From: Letharia columbiana
Lineage: Eukaryota > Ascomycota > Lecanoromycetes > Lecanorales > Parmeliaceae
Direction of reading: 5' to 3'
Assembly: GCF_014066305.1 (NCBI RefSeq)
Contig: NW_023501076.1
Span: forward strand, 1-64,000
Length of the DNA stretch: 64,000 nucleotides
Made by a program: the position numbers and the translations under genes. The notes beneath the pieces were generated by a model. It saw nothing but the letters and a program-made list of their open reading frames with translations. It ran no database searches and was not told the origin of the DNA. Each line of letters opens with the position of its first letter. The stretch's first letter is position 1. Shown here in pieces: positions 10,160-20,136 of this stretch.

Positions 10160-10991
10160 TCAGAGCTTTGAAAGCATGGCCTCGGCGCCAGACACCTTAG
10201 AGCACAAAGATTAGCTTTTGTGCAGTCACAATTCGTTCAAGCTCGTCGAGACATACCGTAAAATCCCCGCCAGGCTCGTTCTCTGCATATACGATCTTCC
10301 CGTGATCGATTACCATTGCATATCTCCCAGTCCTGTCTGCCCCACGTGTCCAGCCTATGCTCTTCGAAACGCTATGTCAGGGTCGGACATAAGCATCTAA
10401 AGTCCTATCAGCCAGCGACGCAGTATCAGCCTGCTGAGTCTTAGGCTCACAATCTGGTCGTTCTTGACGCCATTGGCCTTCCCCCAAGCGCTCATGATCC
10501 AAGCATCATTCATAGCAACTACAAGTACAATATCAACGCCTCTGCCTTTGATATCTTTCAGATGTTCAATGTAGTCAGGAAGGTGGCGGACCGAGTAGCC
10601 AGGTGTGAAGGCCCCTGGGACAGCTGGATTATAATTTCGGAGTCAGGATTGCCTATTCGAGGGGTTGCATTGAGCCTTGGAACATGTCTACAGAGTCGAA
10701 ACTCACGAGACATGTCTCAAGACTCAAGACTTGGTCCAAAAGGGGAAAGATAAACTCCGAAAACACGTACCGCAGAGCACTACTTTCCTGTCTGCAAACT
10801 TCTTGCTGGCGTTGTATGTCTGAGGAATGCCGCAGGATGTGATAGTCTCCTTCTCTTCTGTGTAGGGTACCCAGCTGCAGCGAGGGAGTGCTGAAACTCA
10901 GTAGGTGCACAGCGGCCGTGGGGGCAGCATGAAGAGCGTACCTGAAGTGAATGCCCTTGGGAAACTCGTCCCCAGCTCTGAGGGCGGTCAT
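10160..10991 (-). pseudogene. PMP20/Asp f 3-type peroxiredoxin, frameshifted and without its peroxidatic cysteine
   Basis: Family role: atypical Prx5-type peroxiredoxin reducing peroxides, often peroxisomal or cytosolic. Five exons with matching phases: 10942-10991, 10771-10874, 10451-10623, 10257-10396 and 10160-10195. Visible family segments are [95 protein letters not shown] and VSGAEAMLSKL. Two defects: (1) the active-site segment reads PGAFTPGYS where the family has a cysteine before the final serine (TGC to TAC, minus strand, about 10597-10599); (2) exon 4 lacks one base near 10366-10370, so the frame after SDPDIAF runs into TAG, although the correct reading resumes one frame over. One added base would give 167 residues, the usual length. 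The SCGIP cysteine is retained. Either a recent pseudogene or an assembly error plus a divergent active site. Intron 2 holds an introner-like repeat. Confidence 0.88.
10624..10770 (-). repeat. Introner-like element, copy A (peroxiredoxin intron 2)
   Basis: A 147-nt intron, more than twice its neighbours. Its minus-strand sequence from GTCTTGAG to the acceptor matches the intron at 36430-36527 nearly throughout, including TCTGTAGACATGTTCCAAGG and AATAGGCAAT. It contains a 14-bp stem (12 pairs) with arms 10676-10689 and 10708-10721, and a perfect 9-bp pair TTTCGGAGT/ACTCCGAAA near its two ends (10635-10643, 10754-10762) that would bring the splice sites together. Branch site CTGAC followed by TCCGAAAT. 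Confidence 0.8.
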
Positions 10992-11387
10992 CTCTAGCTT
11001 CTTAACCGAGTGACCAATGTGACCAAATCACGGGCAGAGTTTTGGGTAAAGGTTTGGATATCTTGAATAGGTCCCGTCGATTACTATGTAGTAGGTGAAG
11101 AGTTCGAGGGCCGTCAGAAAGGTCGGGAGTATGTTGAGAAGGATAAACAGCTTGGCCATCGTGATGTTGATTGAGGGGGTTGCAGGAGGGGGCCACCGGG
11201 GGCAAGTTTAGAATACCGACCGCTCGAGAAGGTGTCCCTTAGCACTTTGGAAGGTACTCGTGAATGGAGGAGCGAAATCTATTTGGAGTACAAAAAGGGA
11301 ATAAGTTTTAGGCTACGATACCATGCTTCTGAGTCTCATGTTTCGCTACTCAAGTTCGAACGCGCTTTCCTGGGACCCTTGCACTTC
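10992..11387. other. Intergenic region upstream of the peroxiredoxin-like gene
   Basis: About 400 bases, expected promoter of the minus-strand peroxiredoxin-like gene. A 67-codon minus-strand ORF (11002-11205) shows no family features. Nothing else seen. Confidence 0.5.
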
Positions 11388-12864
11388 TCATGGAACAACG
11401 ACTTCAATTCCTTGGACAAGCATGGCAAGGAGTATCAGAGATCTCACAATGCAAGGGCCCTGTGCCTTCTTGACCTCCTCAACAATCCCCCCTAAGACCG
11501 TCACTAGCTTTCTCAACCCAATTGCGTTAGCCGTCTTCCATTTGGTCAACTGGTCGCCGATTGACTTCGCCTTAATATCTTCGAACTTTCCCTGCTGAAG
11601 CCTTAGTTGGTTGTATAATATGTATCCGACGCTCCGGTAGTATGCTTCAATGAAGTAAAGAGTCTGAGAAAACCACAGATCGGCCAACTTCTGCTCGATG
11701 TCAGAAGTACGTTTGGCGGGTTCGGAGCGCGTTGTCAACTCCAACACTGCCGCAGGGGGTACATTGTGTCCGCCTTGAACTACGGTTACTCGGCTGCTAG
11801 GTTTCTCCTTTGTTTCTGTGGGGGCTGTAGGCCGGCTGCCAAGCGATAAGGTCTTCACAAAGTCAGCATGGTTGAGAAGGTCCCCTGCATTCGCCTTTTT
11901 CGGAGAGTCTGGCCCCTTCACACGTTCCTGCAGGTAGGCGTCGACTTCTGAGCGGACGAGTAAACCCAAAACCCCGAATCTGTATCGCACGATACGATGA
12001 CGAAGTGCCACCCTTAGCAGACTCTGAAAGCTGACTATACAGGTTCCCGAACGCCTGACGGTAGCCATGGAACATTGTGCTCGGCAGCTCTTCGCGAGTC
12101 TGCTTCTCGATCCGAATAAGAGAGCGGTATTGCCTACAATTTCCACGCCGAACTTAAAAGCATCTGATTCGAAGCCATACCGCATGGACTGGCGCCTGGA
12201 GTGTAAAATGTCTTTGCGAGACATCACAAAATCGTTATCTTTGCAACACAAATTTTTTTGAACGGCAAGGTTTACAAAGGAATGATCTACTGCAGTCTTG
12301 GATCTGCTTAAGAAAAGAATGCTCGACACTGAGAGTTTTGTTGTGGACGCAGTCGTTATTGGACAACACTGAATTGCAACGACGGTTTTTCTGACTTTCA
12401 CTCTGAACCCCTGAATTTTGCACCCTGCCAGTCGATGAGATAGCTTGCGGAGTGACCTACGATCACTAACCACGTCGACGGCCGCGAAGTCGAAGTCCGG
12501 CTGATTAGTCTGAACAGCCAGAACGAAAGGATTCAAAGGCGAGCTCGGGTTCCGGTCCGTATTCTGGTCGATGTACCGAGGACCAAAGTCTGGCTTCAGA
12601 GCTGGAGCAGTGGCTGGTGGACTCCACATTGGGGGTACGCCTGAAGCTGTCGAGATTTAGTGAAGCCACTTGGACCAAAGCACAAAAAGAACAATACGGA
12701 TATTGAACTGGCACCAGCATTGTTGGATTCTTCTCGTCAAGCCAATTGTAGTATGAAGCCACCTCGAAACCCGAGATCTTGTTCTGCCCACATTTTCCCA
12801 AGCCAGATTTAGCCTTGGCTATTGAATCGCCAACACTGGCATTGCCCTCTTTAGTATTTGCCAT
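11388..12864 (-). pseudogene. Decayed member of an unnamed fungal protein family, with an internal insertion
   Basis: The N-terminal exon starts at ATG 12864-12862 (MANTKEGNASVGDS) and runs to YYNWLDEKNPTMLVP; the second exon resumes near 12628 with MWSPPATAPALKPDFGPRY and PFVLAVQTNQPDFDFAAVDV. From memory this is a large ascomycete family of unknown function, sometimes mislabelled geranylgeranyl pyrophosphate synthetase; no DDxxD motif is present. Breaks: no clean GT...AG junction fits the phase between the two exons; about 240 nt of foreign-looking sequence lies between GFRVKV and FGVEIVGNTALL (roughly 12155-12395); and TREELPSTMFHGYRQAFGN is in a different frame from GVEIVGNTALLF before it and HRIVRYRF after it, implying two further indels (about 12110 and 12005). 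The 3' half (VRSEVDAYLQE, DLLNHADFVKTLSLG, GGHNVPPAAVLELTTRSE) is open to 11388. Family identity is from recall only. Confidence 0.6.
12150..12400. mobile_element. Possible transposon-derived insertion within the decayed gene
   Basis: About 240 bases interrupt an otherwise contiguous coding region of the surrounding family. On the minus strand the insert holds CAGTGTTGTCCAATAACGAC (12350-12369), which resembles the start of a Tc1/mariner terminal repeat. I cannot find the matching inverted end or a TA duplication, so this may be a fragment or an unrelated insertion. The limits are approximate and come from where family-like protein sequence stops and resumes. Confidence 0.3.
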
Positions 12865-13529
12865 GCTCAGCTCCAAAGGATAGAGTAGAAAGTAGAACTT
12901 GAATCTGAGCAAAGAGTAAATCATAGTGGAGAGGTATGTACGTAAGTGTGAAATCTCAGTTCCATGCAACCAGACTAGGCAGATACACACCTCTTTTTTT
13001 TGTGGTTTCATGCATGCTCCGTGTCTCGGCTTGCCGCATGCTTGACAGCTTCGTCAAGTTGTAAAACGGCGGCCTGATTGGAGCAGATGTAACTACACCC
13101 AACCACAAAAAAAGGATTCCATGACAGCACGTATTTAAGAGAAAGATGCTTTGCTCGCCTTCAAAGCTGTCCACAACTGTCTATAAGAGCACCTTGGAGG
13201 ATATCTTGAACCGCGAGCAAAGTTCGGAGGAGTCTGACAGCTCACCGTCTCTTGCAGTGAGGACGTTAAATCCTTCAAAGAGCATTATTAAAAGATGCAT
13301 CAATATCGCCAGAGTGTCTGTCAATTTTGCATTTGCAAATAATGATAAATTATCAACCAGTCAATCGCCTGCCCTGGGTTACTTGTTCGATTGACATCCT
13401 CTCAGTACTTCTGAGCGCCAAAAGGACAGACTCTCCGGCAGAGGGGGTAAGAGGAGGGTTGTGACAAGACCCAGGCCACTCCGAACCCGCACTTTAACAT
13501 ATCATCCGTTGTGGTCCGGCCCGGCCTGT
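12865..13529. other. Intergenic region
   Basis: About 665 bases between the start of the decayed gene and the stop of APT1, both minus strand. Short ORFs only; a few A/T homopolymer runs. Nothing functional recognised. Confidence 0.5.
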
Positions 13530-14804
13530 TCAACTCAGAGGCGGCAGCCTCTCCTCCAGATACTTCTCTAAGTCATCGATCTCTTTGGGGTCCGCCGAAT
13601 GGGCCAGTCCCTTGTAAGTCCGAAAGTCAACTATCCACCCCATTTCTCTCAGTGTCTTCGATGTATCTAGGCCCCACTCGTGCTTTACCATAGGATCCAC
13701 ATCTCCGTGGCCCATGAAGATGGGCGTATTTTTGTTTGCGCTCTCTGATTTGACGTAATCTCTGATCTTATTATGTAGGAGAAGGTAGCTTGAGAGGCCG
13801 AAGATGCCGGCGAGTTTATCGGGACACTAGCACACCTCAGAGTCAGCATTCCGATTTAGAGATAGATTTTCACGTCATAAAACATGGTGAGGGCGTATAA
13901 TGCGTGGCAGGACGAGTAGTTTGCTCCCGCAACATGTCTCGTAATTGGAAACTCGGTATCAGATACGAAGATACAAGTCCGAAAAGTGCCTTACGCTTAT
14001 GCCAGTGAAGAGGGATATTGCTCCTCCTTGAGAGAACCCACCTATAGTGTGTTAATGCAGAGACTCTGGGCCCGTAGAGGCAGAGATGTTCATACCCAGT
14101 ACGATGCGTGAGGACGGGATACCCTTCTCGATCTCGGCTTTGATAAGAGAGGTGAAGTAATCGCGGGACTTGAGGATACCGGGCCTGATCGATTTCGGTG
14201 TCAGTATGTTTGTTTTGAGGTCAATTCACATCATGAATTGTTTTCTGGGAATCCTCTACTCCTGTGGCAAGTGTCGTAACTCAAAACACAGTAGGAATCT
14301 GGCAGGAATTGCAGGGAGCAAATGACTCACTGGTCGTGAGCTTGAGCAAGATCGCCGAATGTTGTCTAAAAATCCCAGTCAGCACTTGGTCATCGGCATC
14401 GCTAGCCATCATGAGAGATTGATCCGCTCAGCACAAGAAGACGAACGCGTGGCCGTACAATGTCATACCAGCCGGGCATTTCCATCCCAAAATTTACAGT
14501 CACTGGTATATTTGGTGCGTTAGGGAAGACGAAGGCACATTCACTGAATTTGCCTCGTCTTCTGAAGTTCTCTGCAATTGGCATCCTGTAGGATCATCAG
14601 AGTCCAGGGTTGTAGCCATTAAAGAAGAACGGCTTCCGAAAAGAGCTTTGTCCGTACCAGCCTGCTCCACTGTAAAAAGGTTAACGAAGTCGCTGGGAAG
14701 TCGTACTAGCATCTATATTACCTGTCCCCCAATCCATGCGCCCATATCACCGTGGCTGTATGCTTCTTCAACGCGGGTACGATCAAAGGCGCTGCAGTTG
14801 CCAT
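13530..14804 (-). CDS. apt1: Acyl-protein thioesterase 1
   Basis: Alpha/beta hydrolase that removes palmitate from cysteines of membrane-attached proteins such as small GTPases and G-alpha subunits. Seven exons: 14722-14804, 14658-14669 (12 nt), 14459-14585, 14331-14365, 14096-14184, 13995-14041 and 13530-13826. All six introns have GT...AG ends and the joined frame is 230 codons (229 residues), the normal family length. Visible: TVIWAHGLGDSGAGW (oxyanion region), FVFPNAPNIPVTVNFG, MPGWYDI, the nucleophile elbow GGFSQGGA, KLAGIFGLSSYLLLHNKI, then FMGHGDVDPMVKHEWG with the catalytic aspartate and YKGLAHSADPKEI with the catalytic histidine. Start chosen at MATAAPLIVPALKKHTATV, the usual position. 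Introns 4 (14185-14330) and 6 (13827-13994) are long and resemble the introner-like elements. Confidence 0.95.
13827..13994 (-). repeat. Candidate introner-like element, copy D (APT1 intron 6)
   Basis: A 168-nt intron. The 5' part reads TTTTCGGACTTGTATCTT, close to TTTTCGGAGTTTATCTTT of copy A; the 3' part reads AATGCTGACTCTGAGG before the TAG acceptor, sharing AATGCTGACTC with the intron at 36.4 kb. The middle does not align by eye, so this copy is diverged or only shares its ends. Confidence 0.45.
14185..14330 (-). repeat. Candidate introner-like element, copy E (APT1 intron 4)
   Basis: A 146-nt intron whose 3' end is CTGACACCGAAATCGATCAG, matching the CTGAC + CCGAAAT module of the other copies. 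It contains a perfect 8-bp inverted repeat GTTTTGAG/CTCAAAAC and a small AATTCA/TGAATT hairpin on the minus strand. The 5' end is not recognisably similar. Confidence 0.4.
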
Positions 14805-15085
14805 GTTCCACGGGATGAGGAAGAATGACGGTGCCGCTCGGCCTGTGCCTAAGTAATTCGTGGAGTTTGCTGATCTACGCAGGGATTTCGTTGCGGATTT
14901 CGGACACTTAAAGATCCGGACACTTAAAGATCCGGCGTCGTCATCGATGTCAACCTTGCCGCGTCTTAGCCTGTCATCATCGCCCCGTACTTAAAGTATA
15001 CTCCCTCCCTAAGGTACTTAGGCATCAGCTTTGGTTCTCTTTCTCTTTCTCCTTCTTCAATATCACCTTCCATATTCCAGCAATA
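14805..15085. promoter_or_regulatory. Divergent promoter region, APT1 / fasciclin protein
   Basis: Only 281 bases separate the two start codons, so both promoters must share it. A direct repeat of GGACACTTAAAGATCCGG-like sequence occurs at about 14907-14921 and 14920-14935. The sequence before the fasciclin ATG is pyrimidine-rich (CTTTCTCTTTCTCC, about 15040-15053), typical of fungal core promoters. No specific binding site is claimed. Confidence 0.5.
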
Positions 15086-16702
15086 ATGAAGCTCATCCAC
15101 ATCTTGCCGATTGCGGCTCTCTCCACTGCGTTTGTGATTCCCGACGAGCAGGTCATGAGCCAGGTAGCCATTGAATCTGACCGAGCCCCGGATTCCTTCC
15201 TTGAAAAAATCCCTTCTAAAGACGAGGCGATCAAGCAGTTCCACAACTCTTTCACTAAGCTCATAGACACCTCCAAAAATGCCTTTGACGACGCCATCGA
15301 ATACGCTACGGAGACTACAGAAGAGGTCTCGGACAAGGCCTACGAAACTGCCTACCATGTCAGCTCATGGCTAGATTCTGCCACCGACAGGGTTCAGGAA
15401 CTGGGAGAAGAAGTTGTCCTTTCCTCCGAGGATGACGAGGAGCATCACGGTGGTAAAGGCCGCAAAGGCCGCAAGGGTCATCATGGCCACTGCAAGAAGC
15501 CGAATCTGACTGTGTATGAGCTCATCTCCAAGAGCAAGTACACCACCAAGCTCGCCGCCTTGATCGACGAGTATGAGGATGTTGTTGAGCTCCTCAATGG
15601 CACCGCTTCAAATTATAGTATGTCTTCTTCTAGAATTGATGTTTATGATCGTCAAGCATGAACGCTGACTGGCGACCCTGCAGCTGTTTTTGCGCCAACT
15701 GACAAAGCGTTCGAGAAAATCCCGGAGCATGCCCCCAAGCCATCGAAGGAGGAACTCAAGAAAATCTTACTTTACCACGTCTCGGAAGACTTCTACCCAG
15801 CAGGCAAAGTCTTGGTCACACACACCGTCCCGACCCTGCTCTCGGTTGACACGCTCGGCATTGGGCCACAGCGCTTGGCTACGGAGATTGGTCTGAAAGG
15901 CCTAACAGTCAACTTCTACAGCCGCATTGTTGCTATTGATATCGTACGTCTTCCAACACCTACCGATAGAGGAAGCTGACCACGTCCAGTTTGGAACGAA
16001 CGGCGTTATCCATGGCGTTGATAGCCTACTGATCCCACCCCCAAAGATTGCCAGCATCATTCAGTTCCTCCCTGGCGAGTTCAGCACCCTTGAACTCGGC
16101 CTCACAAAAACCGGTCTTCTGCCCGCTATCGCGGACACCTCGAACCATATTGGTGGAACAATTTTCGCCCCCTCCAACTTCGCCTTCCAGAAGCTGGGTC
16201 CGAAGATCAACGGCTTCCTCTTTAGCAAATATGGTCAGAAATACCTGAAGGCTCTTCTAGAGTATCACGTCGTCGCCAATCAGACACTGTATTCTGATGC
16301 TTACTACAAGTCTGAATCTGTGGACAATTCCATGGAAAAAGATGGCATCCCCAAAGGTTTCTTCCACGTAAGTCATGTCCCCTGCTCGTAGGCTCTGTCA
16401 AATTTTTGGCTAAATTCAATGCCTAGATTGACCTCAAGACTCTTCTTGACGACAAGTCTCTCAGCGTTGACGTCGCCCGCTATGGCCGTTACATTACAAT
16501 TAAGATTAACGCCTTCTCCACCGTCACGATCGAGGATGGGATCGCGTCAGATGGTGTCATTCACGTCGTAAGTAATGTGCTCGTCCCACCGAAGGCTGTC
16601 GACCGTGGCGTGCAGCACTGGGATGGTGGAGAGATGACGGTTGAGGAGCTCAAAGAGAGGCTTGAGCCTTTGATGGGCAACGAGAAGCCGCAGGAATTGT
16701 GA
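15086..16702 (+). CDS. Secreted fasciclin (FAS1) domain protein, two FAS1 domains
   Basis: Exons 15086-15617, 15684-15943, 15990-16367 and 16427-16702; joined frame 482 codons (481 residues), stop TGA 16700-16702. The N-terminus MKLIHILPIAALSTAFVIP is a signal peptide. It is followed by an amphipathic helical segment (FTKLIDTSKNAFDDAIEYAT), then a glycine/histidine/lysine-rich linker (HHGGKGRKGRKGHHGHC, residues about 120-135). FAS1 domain 1 starts at LTVYELISKSKYTTKLAALI and includes YTVFAPTDKAFEKIP and ILLYHV (residues about 140-305); domain 2 includes TIFAPSNFAFQKLG and LLEYHVV. FAS1 domains mediate cell adhesion and matrix contacts; fungal versions are cell-wall or vacuolar proteins. No C-terminal GPI signal is seen (ends GNEKPQEL), so it is probably soluble or wall-bound. 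Confidence 0.92.
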
Positions 16703-17222
16703 GTGCCAGCCAGGGTAAATGCAGACTGGTCGAGCTTGGAAGTCAAAAAGCAGTACGGCGAATGTCGATTGATGATGAGATATGTAAAAAGGAGAAAATA
16801 CTGTAAAAACCATATCACTTTCAAGGCATACTACATCGCTTATAAATCGTATCTTGTATTCTTTTGTCAGGCACAACCGTAACGTATCATCCGTCTCGAT
16901 GATAGATGACCCCTTGAAGTTAAATCAATCAGAACCCGAAATGGCTGGTCAGTAGCGACTTTAACATCCAAACGCTCGATACTCTTTTCCGACTTCCCAG
17001 TCTGTCAGGTTCACGTGCACGTTTAGGTAGGGCGAAACAGTGGTTGGCTCAGAAAAGGGTTCTTAAAATCATAGATGCATTCGCTACGATGCCCGAGGCA
17101 CCTGCGATCGATGATCTACGGCTGCTCTCCTCTGCCGCTATGCAATTATTTATCGTATAATCCACTATCGCAGAGAACGCAGATGGAACATCTGTATATG
17201 CAAACTTTTTCATGCCTGCCAG
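16703..17222. other. Convergent intergenic region
   Basis: About 520 bases between the stops of the fasciclin gene (+) and UBP6 (-). Two overlapping minus-strand ORFs (16547-16876) overlap the fasciclin 3' end and look spurious. Otherwise nothing seen. Confidence 0.55.
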
Positions 17223-19071
17223 CTACTCCTTGACTTCTTCAGCTGTTGGCAAGTCGATAGCACGATAGAGGAGGATCAAAGCAGAGTGACTCTCGCCTGT
17301 CACAGTCATTAGCATCAGACAACCCTGTCGTGTCGGAATGCAAGACTTACCACCACCACTTAATGACTCAATCTTCTCCGTCCCGACCTCGCTTACTTTC
17401 TCATCGTTGAACCACCACCACTTGCCATCCTCCTCCTTCCTCTTGCCAGTCTCATGATCTATCGGTCCTTGCTTCTTGACATACGAAGTGTAGTGTCCGC
17501 TATCTGCACTGGCCCCCTGATGAGTCACCACACCCCTGAGCTCATATAGTCCAGACTTATTAGATCCTTCATCGGCCGCGAGCTCTGGGTTGATGAGACC
17601 GAAAAGCTCTTTCTTAGCTGCTAATATCGATGCAGCTCGCTCGGAGTCGTACTCGGCGTCTGTCTTGTACACAGCGTCTGTCATCTCCTTGTCATCGCCC
17701 TCCTTCTCGGCTGCCTTGTCATTGACCAGCTTCTTCTCGTCCGCCGGACCCTTCGCCTTCAGCTCGTCCGCAGCACGGTCTTGTTCTTGCTTATGCGCCA
17801 ACTTTTGGCGTTTGCGGGCCCGCACAACATCCTCTTCATCCTTGCGCACTTCACGGACTTTGTCACGCACGGGCACCAGCTGATTTCTCAGCGTCTCGGT
17901 GCAGAACTCTACCACGTCCAACTCCGCTGGGAAGGTCACCTTCTTCATGATCTTCGACTTCTTACGAATAGTAGCCTTCCACCAAAAGCGGATGAAATGA
18001 ACTGTGAGGTATTTAGGGAGACGCGAGATTAGGGAGGTTTTGGTGTAGAGGGCATCGCGGTCAAGAATTGGAGAGTGCTTTTCGATCTTCTCTTCAAGAC
18101 CTTTGAGAATGCCGTCGCGAAGGTGATTAGTGGCATTGAGGATATGGCAGTCTAATTTCAGGAAAGCATCTTCGCTCAGAATAGGCTCCTCGCCTGCTTC
18201 GATTGCTGCTGGCTCGTCACAAGTGAGAGTCGAGGAGAAGCGGCCGGCAAGGTACTTGTCGATGAAGGAAATCTCTCGTGCGTTTTTTGTTTCTTCGGCA
18301 GAAGACGATGAGGTCGACGGGACTGGAGGAGCTTTGATCTTGAGCTTTTGCCGTAGTTGGGATAGGATCTGTGTCCATGCTTCTTCGGCATCTTGTTGTG
18401 CATAGCCATGGCCGGTCCTTGACTTCTCTGCAAACTGGGGGAAAGTTGTCTGTAGAGCGTTGAGGAAGATCAATGGTGGGAAGCCTTCTTGTGTCTCGGA
18501 CATTTGCTTGTATAGGTCTCGAAGAGAGCTGGTGAGGTCGACTGATCCCTGTAGGCCGTATTGACTAAGATCTACCCCCCGAGACGAGCTTGCTCCTGTA
18601 TACTTCGAAAGCTGTTCTTGGAGTTCCGGCACGGCGCGTAGAGTCTGTAGCGTCGAGTTCATGTAGCACGTGTTACCCAGATTTTGCAGGCCAGCGGGCG
18701 TTGCCCCTTCAGCACTTGCCGCTTCTGCTTCTGTCATGTCTTCCATAAACTTCATCTTCTCTTTTGGTCGCTCAAGGGCCACGCGTCCACTCTCCGCTGG
18801 AGTGCCCATCATCATGAAGGTTTGCCCGGGCTTCGCCCCAAGCTTCGAGAGCTCGGTTTCATCTCTGAGCTGGCCACCTTTGATGAGGATTTTTTGACGG
18901 TCTGGTTCAACACCTGTCAGGGAGTATAGCTGGTATTTAAAGGTCTCTCCTGTCGATGTAGGGTCCAGCTCCACCTCATGCTTCTTGCCTTGGTGCTTCA
19001 CAAACACTGTTATATGAGTCAGCTCGCATGGAAATTGGGGAGTTTCGGGTCTCACCCTGAATCGCCGACAT
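17223..19071 (-). CDS. ubp6: Proteasome-associated ubiquitin carboxyl-terminal hydrolase UBP6/USP14
   Basis: Deubiquitinase bound to the 26S proteasome base; recycles ubiquitin from substrates. Exons 19056-19071 (MSAIQ plus one base), 17351-19006 and 17223-17296; introns 19007-19055 (GTGAGA...AACAG) and 17297-17350 (54 nt). Joined frame 582 codons. Domains: N-terminal ubiquitin-like domain (FVKHQGKKHEVELDPTSTGE, residues about 3-75), then the USP domain with the cysteine box GLQNLGNTCYMNST (residues about 115-130) and the histidine box VVTHQGASADSGHYTSYVKK near the C-terminus, plus KWWWFNDEKVS. A Lys/Glu-rich insert (residues about 400-450) lies inside the USP fold, as in fungal orthologues. 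Splicing of the last intron gives SLSGGGESHSALILLYRA. Divergent from ARPC4. Confidence 0.95.
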
Positions 19072-19374
19072 GATGGGTAGCTGCTGTTGCCAACTCACGG
19101 ACGTAAAGATTTGTTTGCCCGGAGTGTAAGTATTACTATGTTTACTGGCAGCTGGGGCAAAAAGTCACATTGGGAGCTGCCGAAGATTAACCGGTCAGTG
19201 TCGTGGTGCTGCTTTTGTCCGTTCTCACACTTGGGCTCAGGCAGCGACCATACTGGAGCAACGTAATTCGTTTGGGTTTCAAAGGGAACCTGCCTGGCTT
19301 GCCCTGTTAGACATCTAGCAAGTCTAGAACTTTCATGGGTGTAACAGAGGATAAAAAAGGTCATATTCCAGGCA
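19072..19374. promoter_or_regulatory. Divergent promoter region, UBP6 / ARPC4
   Basis: 303 bases separate the two ATGs. The region contains no ORF of note and must carry both promoters. No named motif is claimed. Confidence 0.5.
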
Positions 19375-20136
19375 ATGGTCAGATGCCTCTCTATCCCTCT
19401 TCTCTACAAAGCTAACCTGCTTTCCCAGTCTCAATCCCTCCGTCCTTACCTCCTCTGCGTCCGGTCTTCCCTGACTGCCGCATTATCCCTTTCGAATTTC
19501 GGGTCCCAGACATCTGAACGCCATAACGTCCCCGAAATCGAAGCCGCCAGCTCTCCAGAAGTCCTCCTTAACCCATTGACCGTCTCCCGCAACGAGAACG
19601 AGAAAGTCTTGATCGAACCGAGCATCAATAGTATACGAGTCAGCATTAAGATCAAGCAGGCAGATGAAATCGAGAACATACTAGTACACAAATTCACGAG
19701 ATTTCTGACGCAGAGAGCAGAGGCTTTCTTCATACTACGGAGAAAGCCTGTAAAGGTCAGCCGAGGTCATTGTGATCTCCTTGGGAAATAAAGCTCGGGC
19801 TGATATTTCTTGTTAGGGATATGACATATCATTCTTGATAACGAATTCCCATACGGAGGAGATGCTGAAGCATAAGCTGGTTGATTTCATTATACAGTTC
19901 ATGGAAGAGGTAGATAAAGAGATATCCGAGATGAAGCTTTTTGTACGTCTTCCTGGATCCTCGCAGACTACCATACCACAGTCTAAGTGTCTCTCCTCTC
20001 GCTGAACGCAATGATCTGACTGTCTGAACAGCTGAACGCGCGGGCAAGATTCGTGGCAGAATCTTTCCTGACTCCGGTTTGCTCACTTACACTTTGCAAC
20101 TGGAATTAGGCTGATGAATCAATCTAGTTCGACTGA
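19375..20136 (+). CDS. arc19: Arp2/3 complex 20 kDa subunit (ARPC4)
   Basis: Core subunit of the actin-nucleating Arp2/3 complex, acting at endocytic actin patches. Five exons: 19375-19377 (the ATG alone), 19429-19755, 19817-19942, 20032-20076 and 20128-20136 (TTC GAC TGA). Every intron has GT...AG ends and falls at codon phase 0; the joined product is 169 residues, exactly the family length. It reads [114 protein letters not shown]. The family signature is unmistakable. The one-codon first exon and the two-codon last exon mean naive ORF calling misses both ends. Confidence 0.95.
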
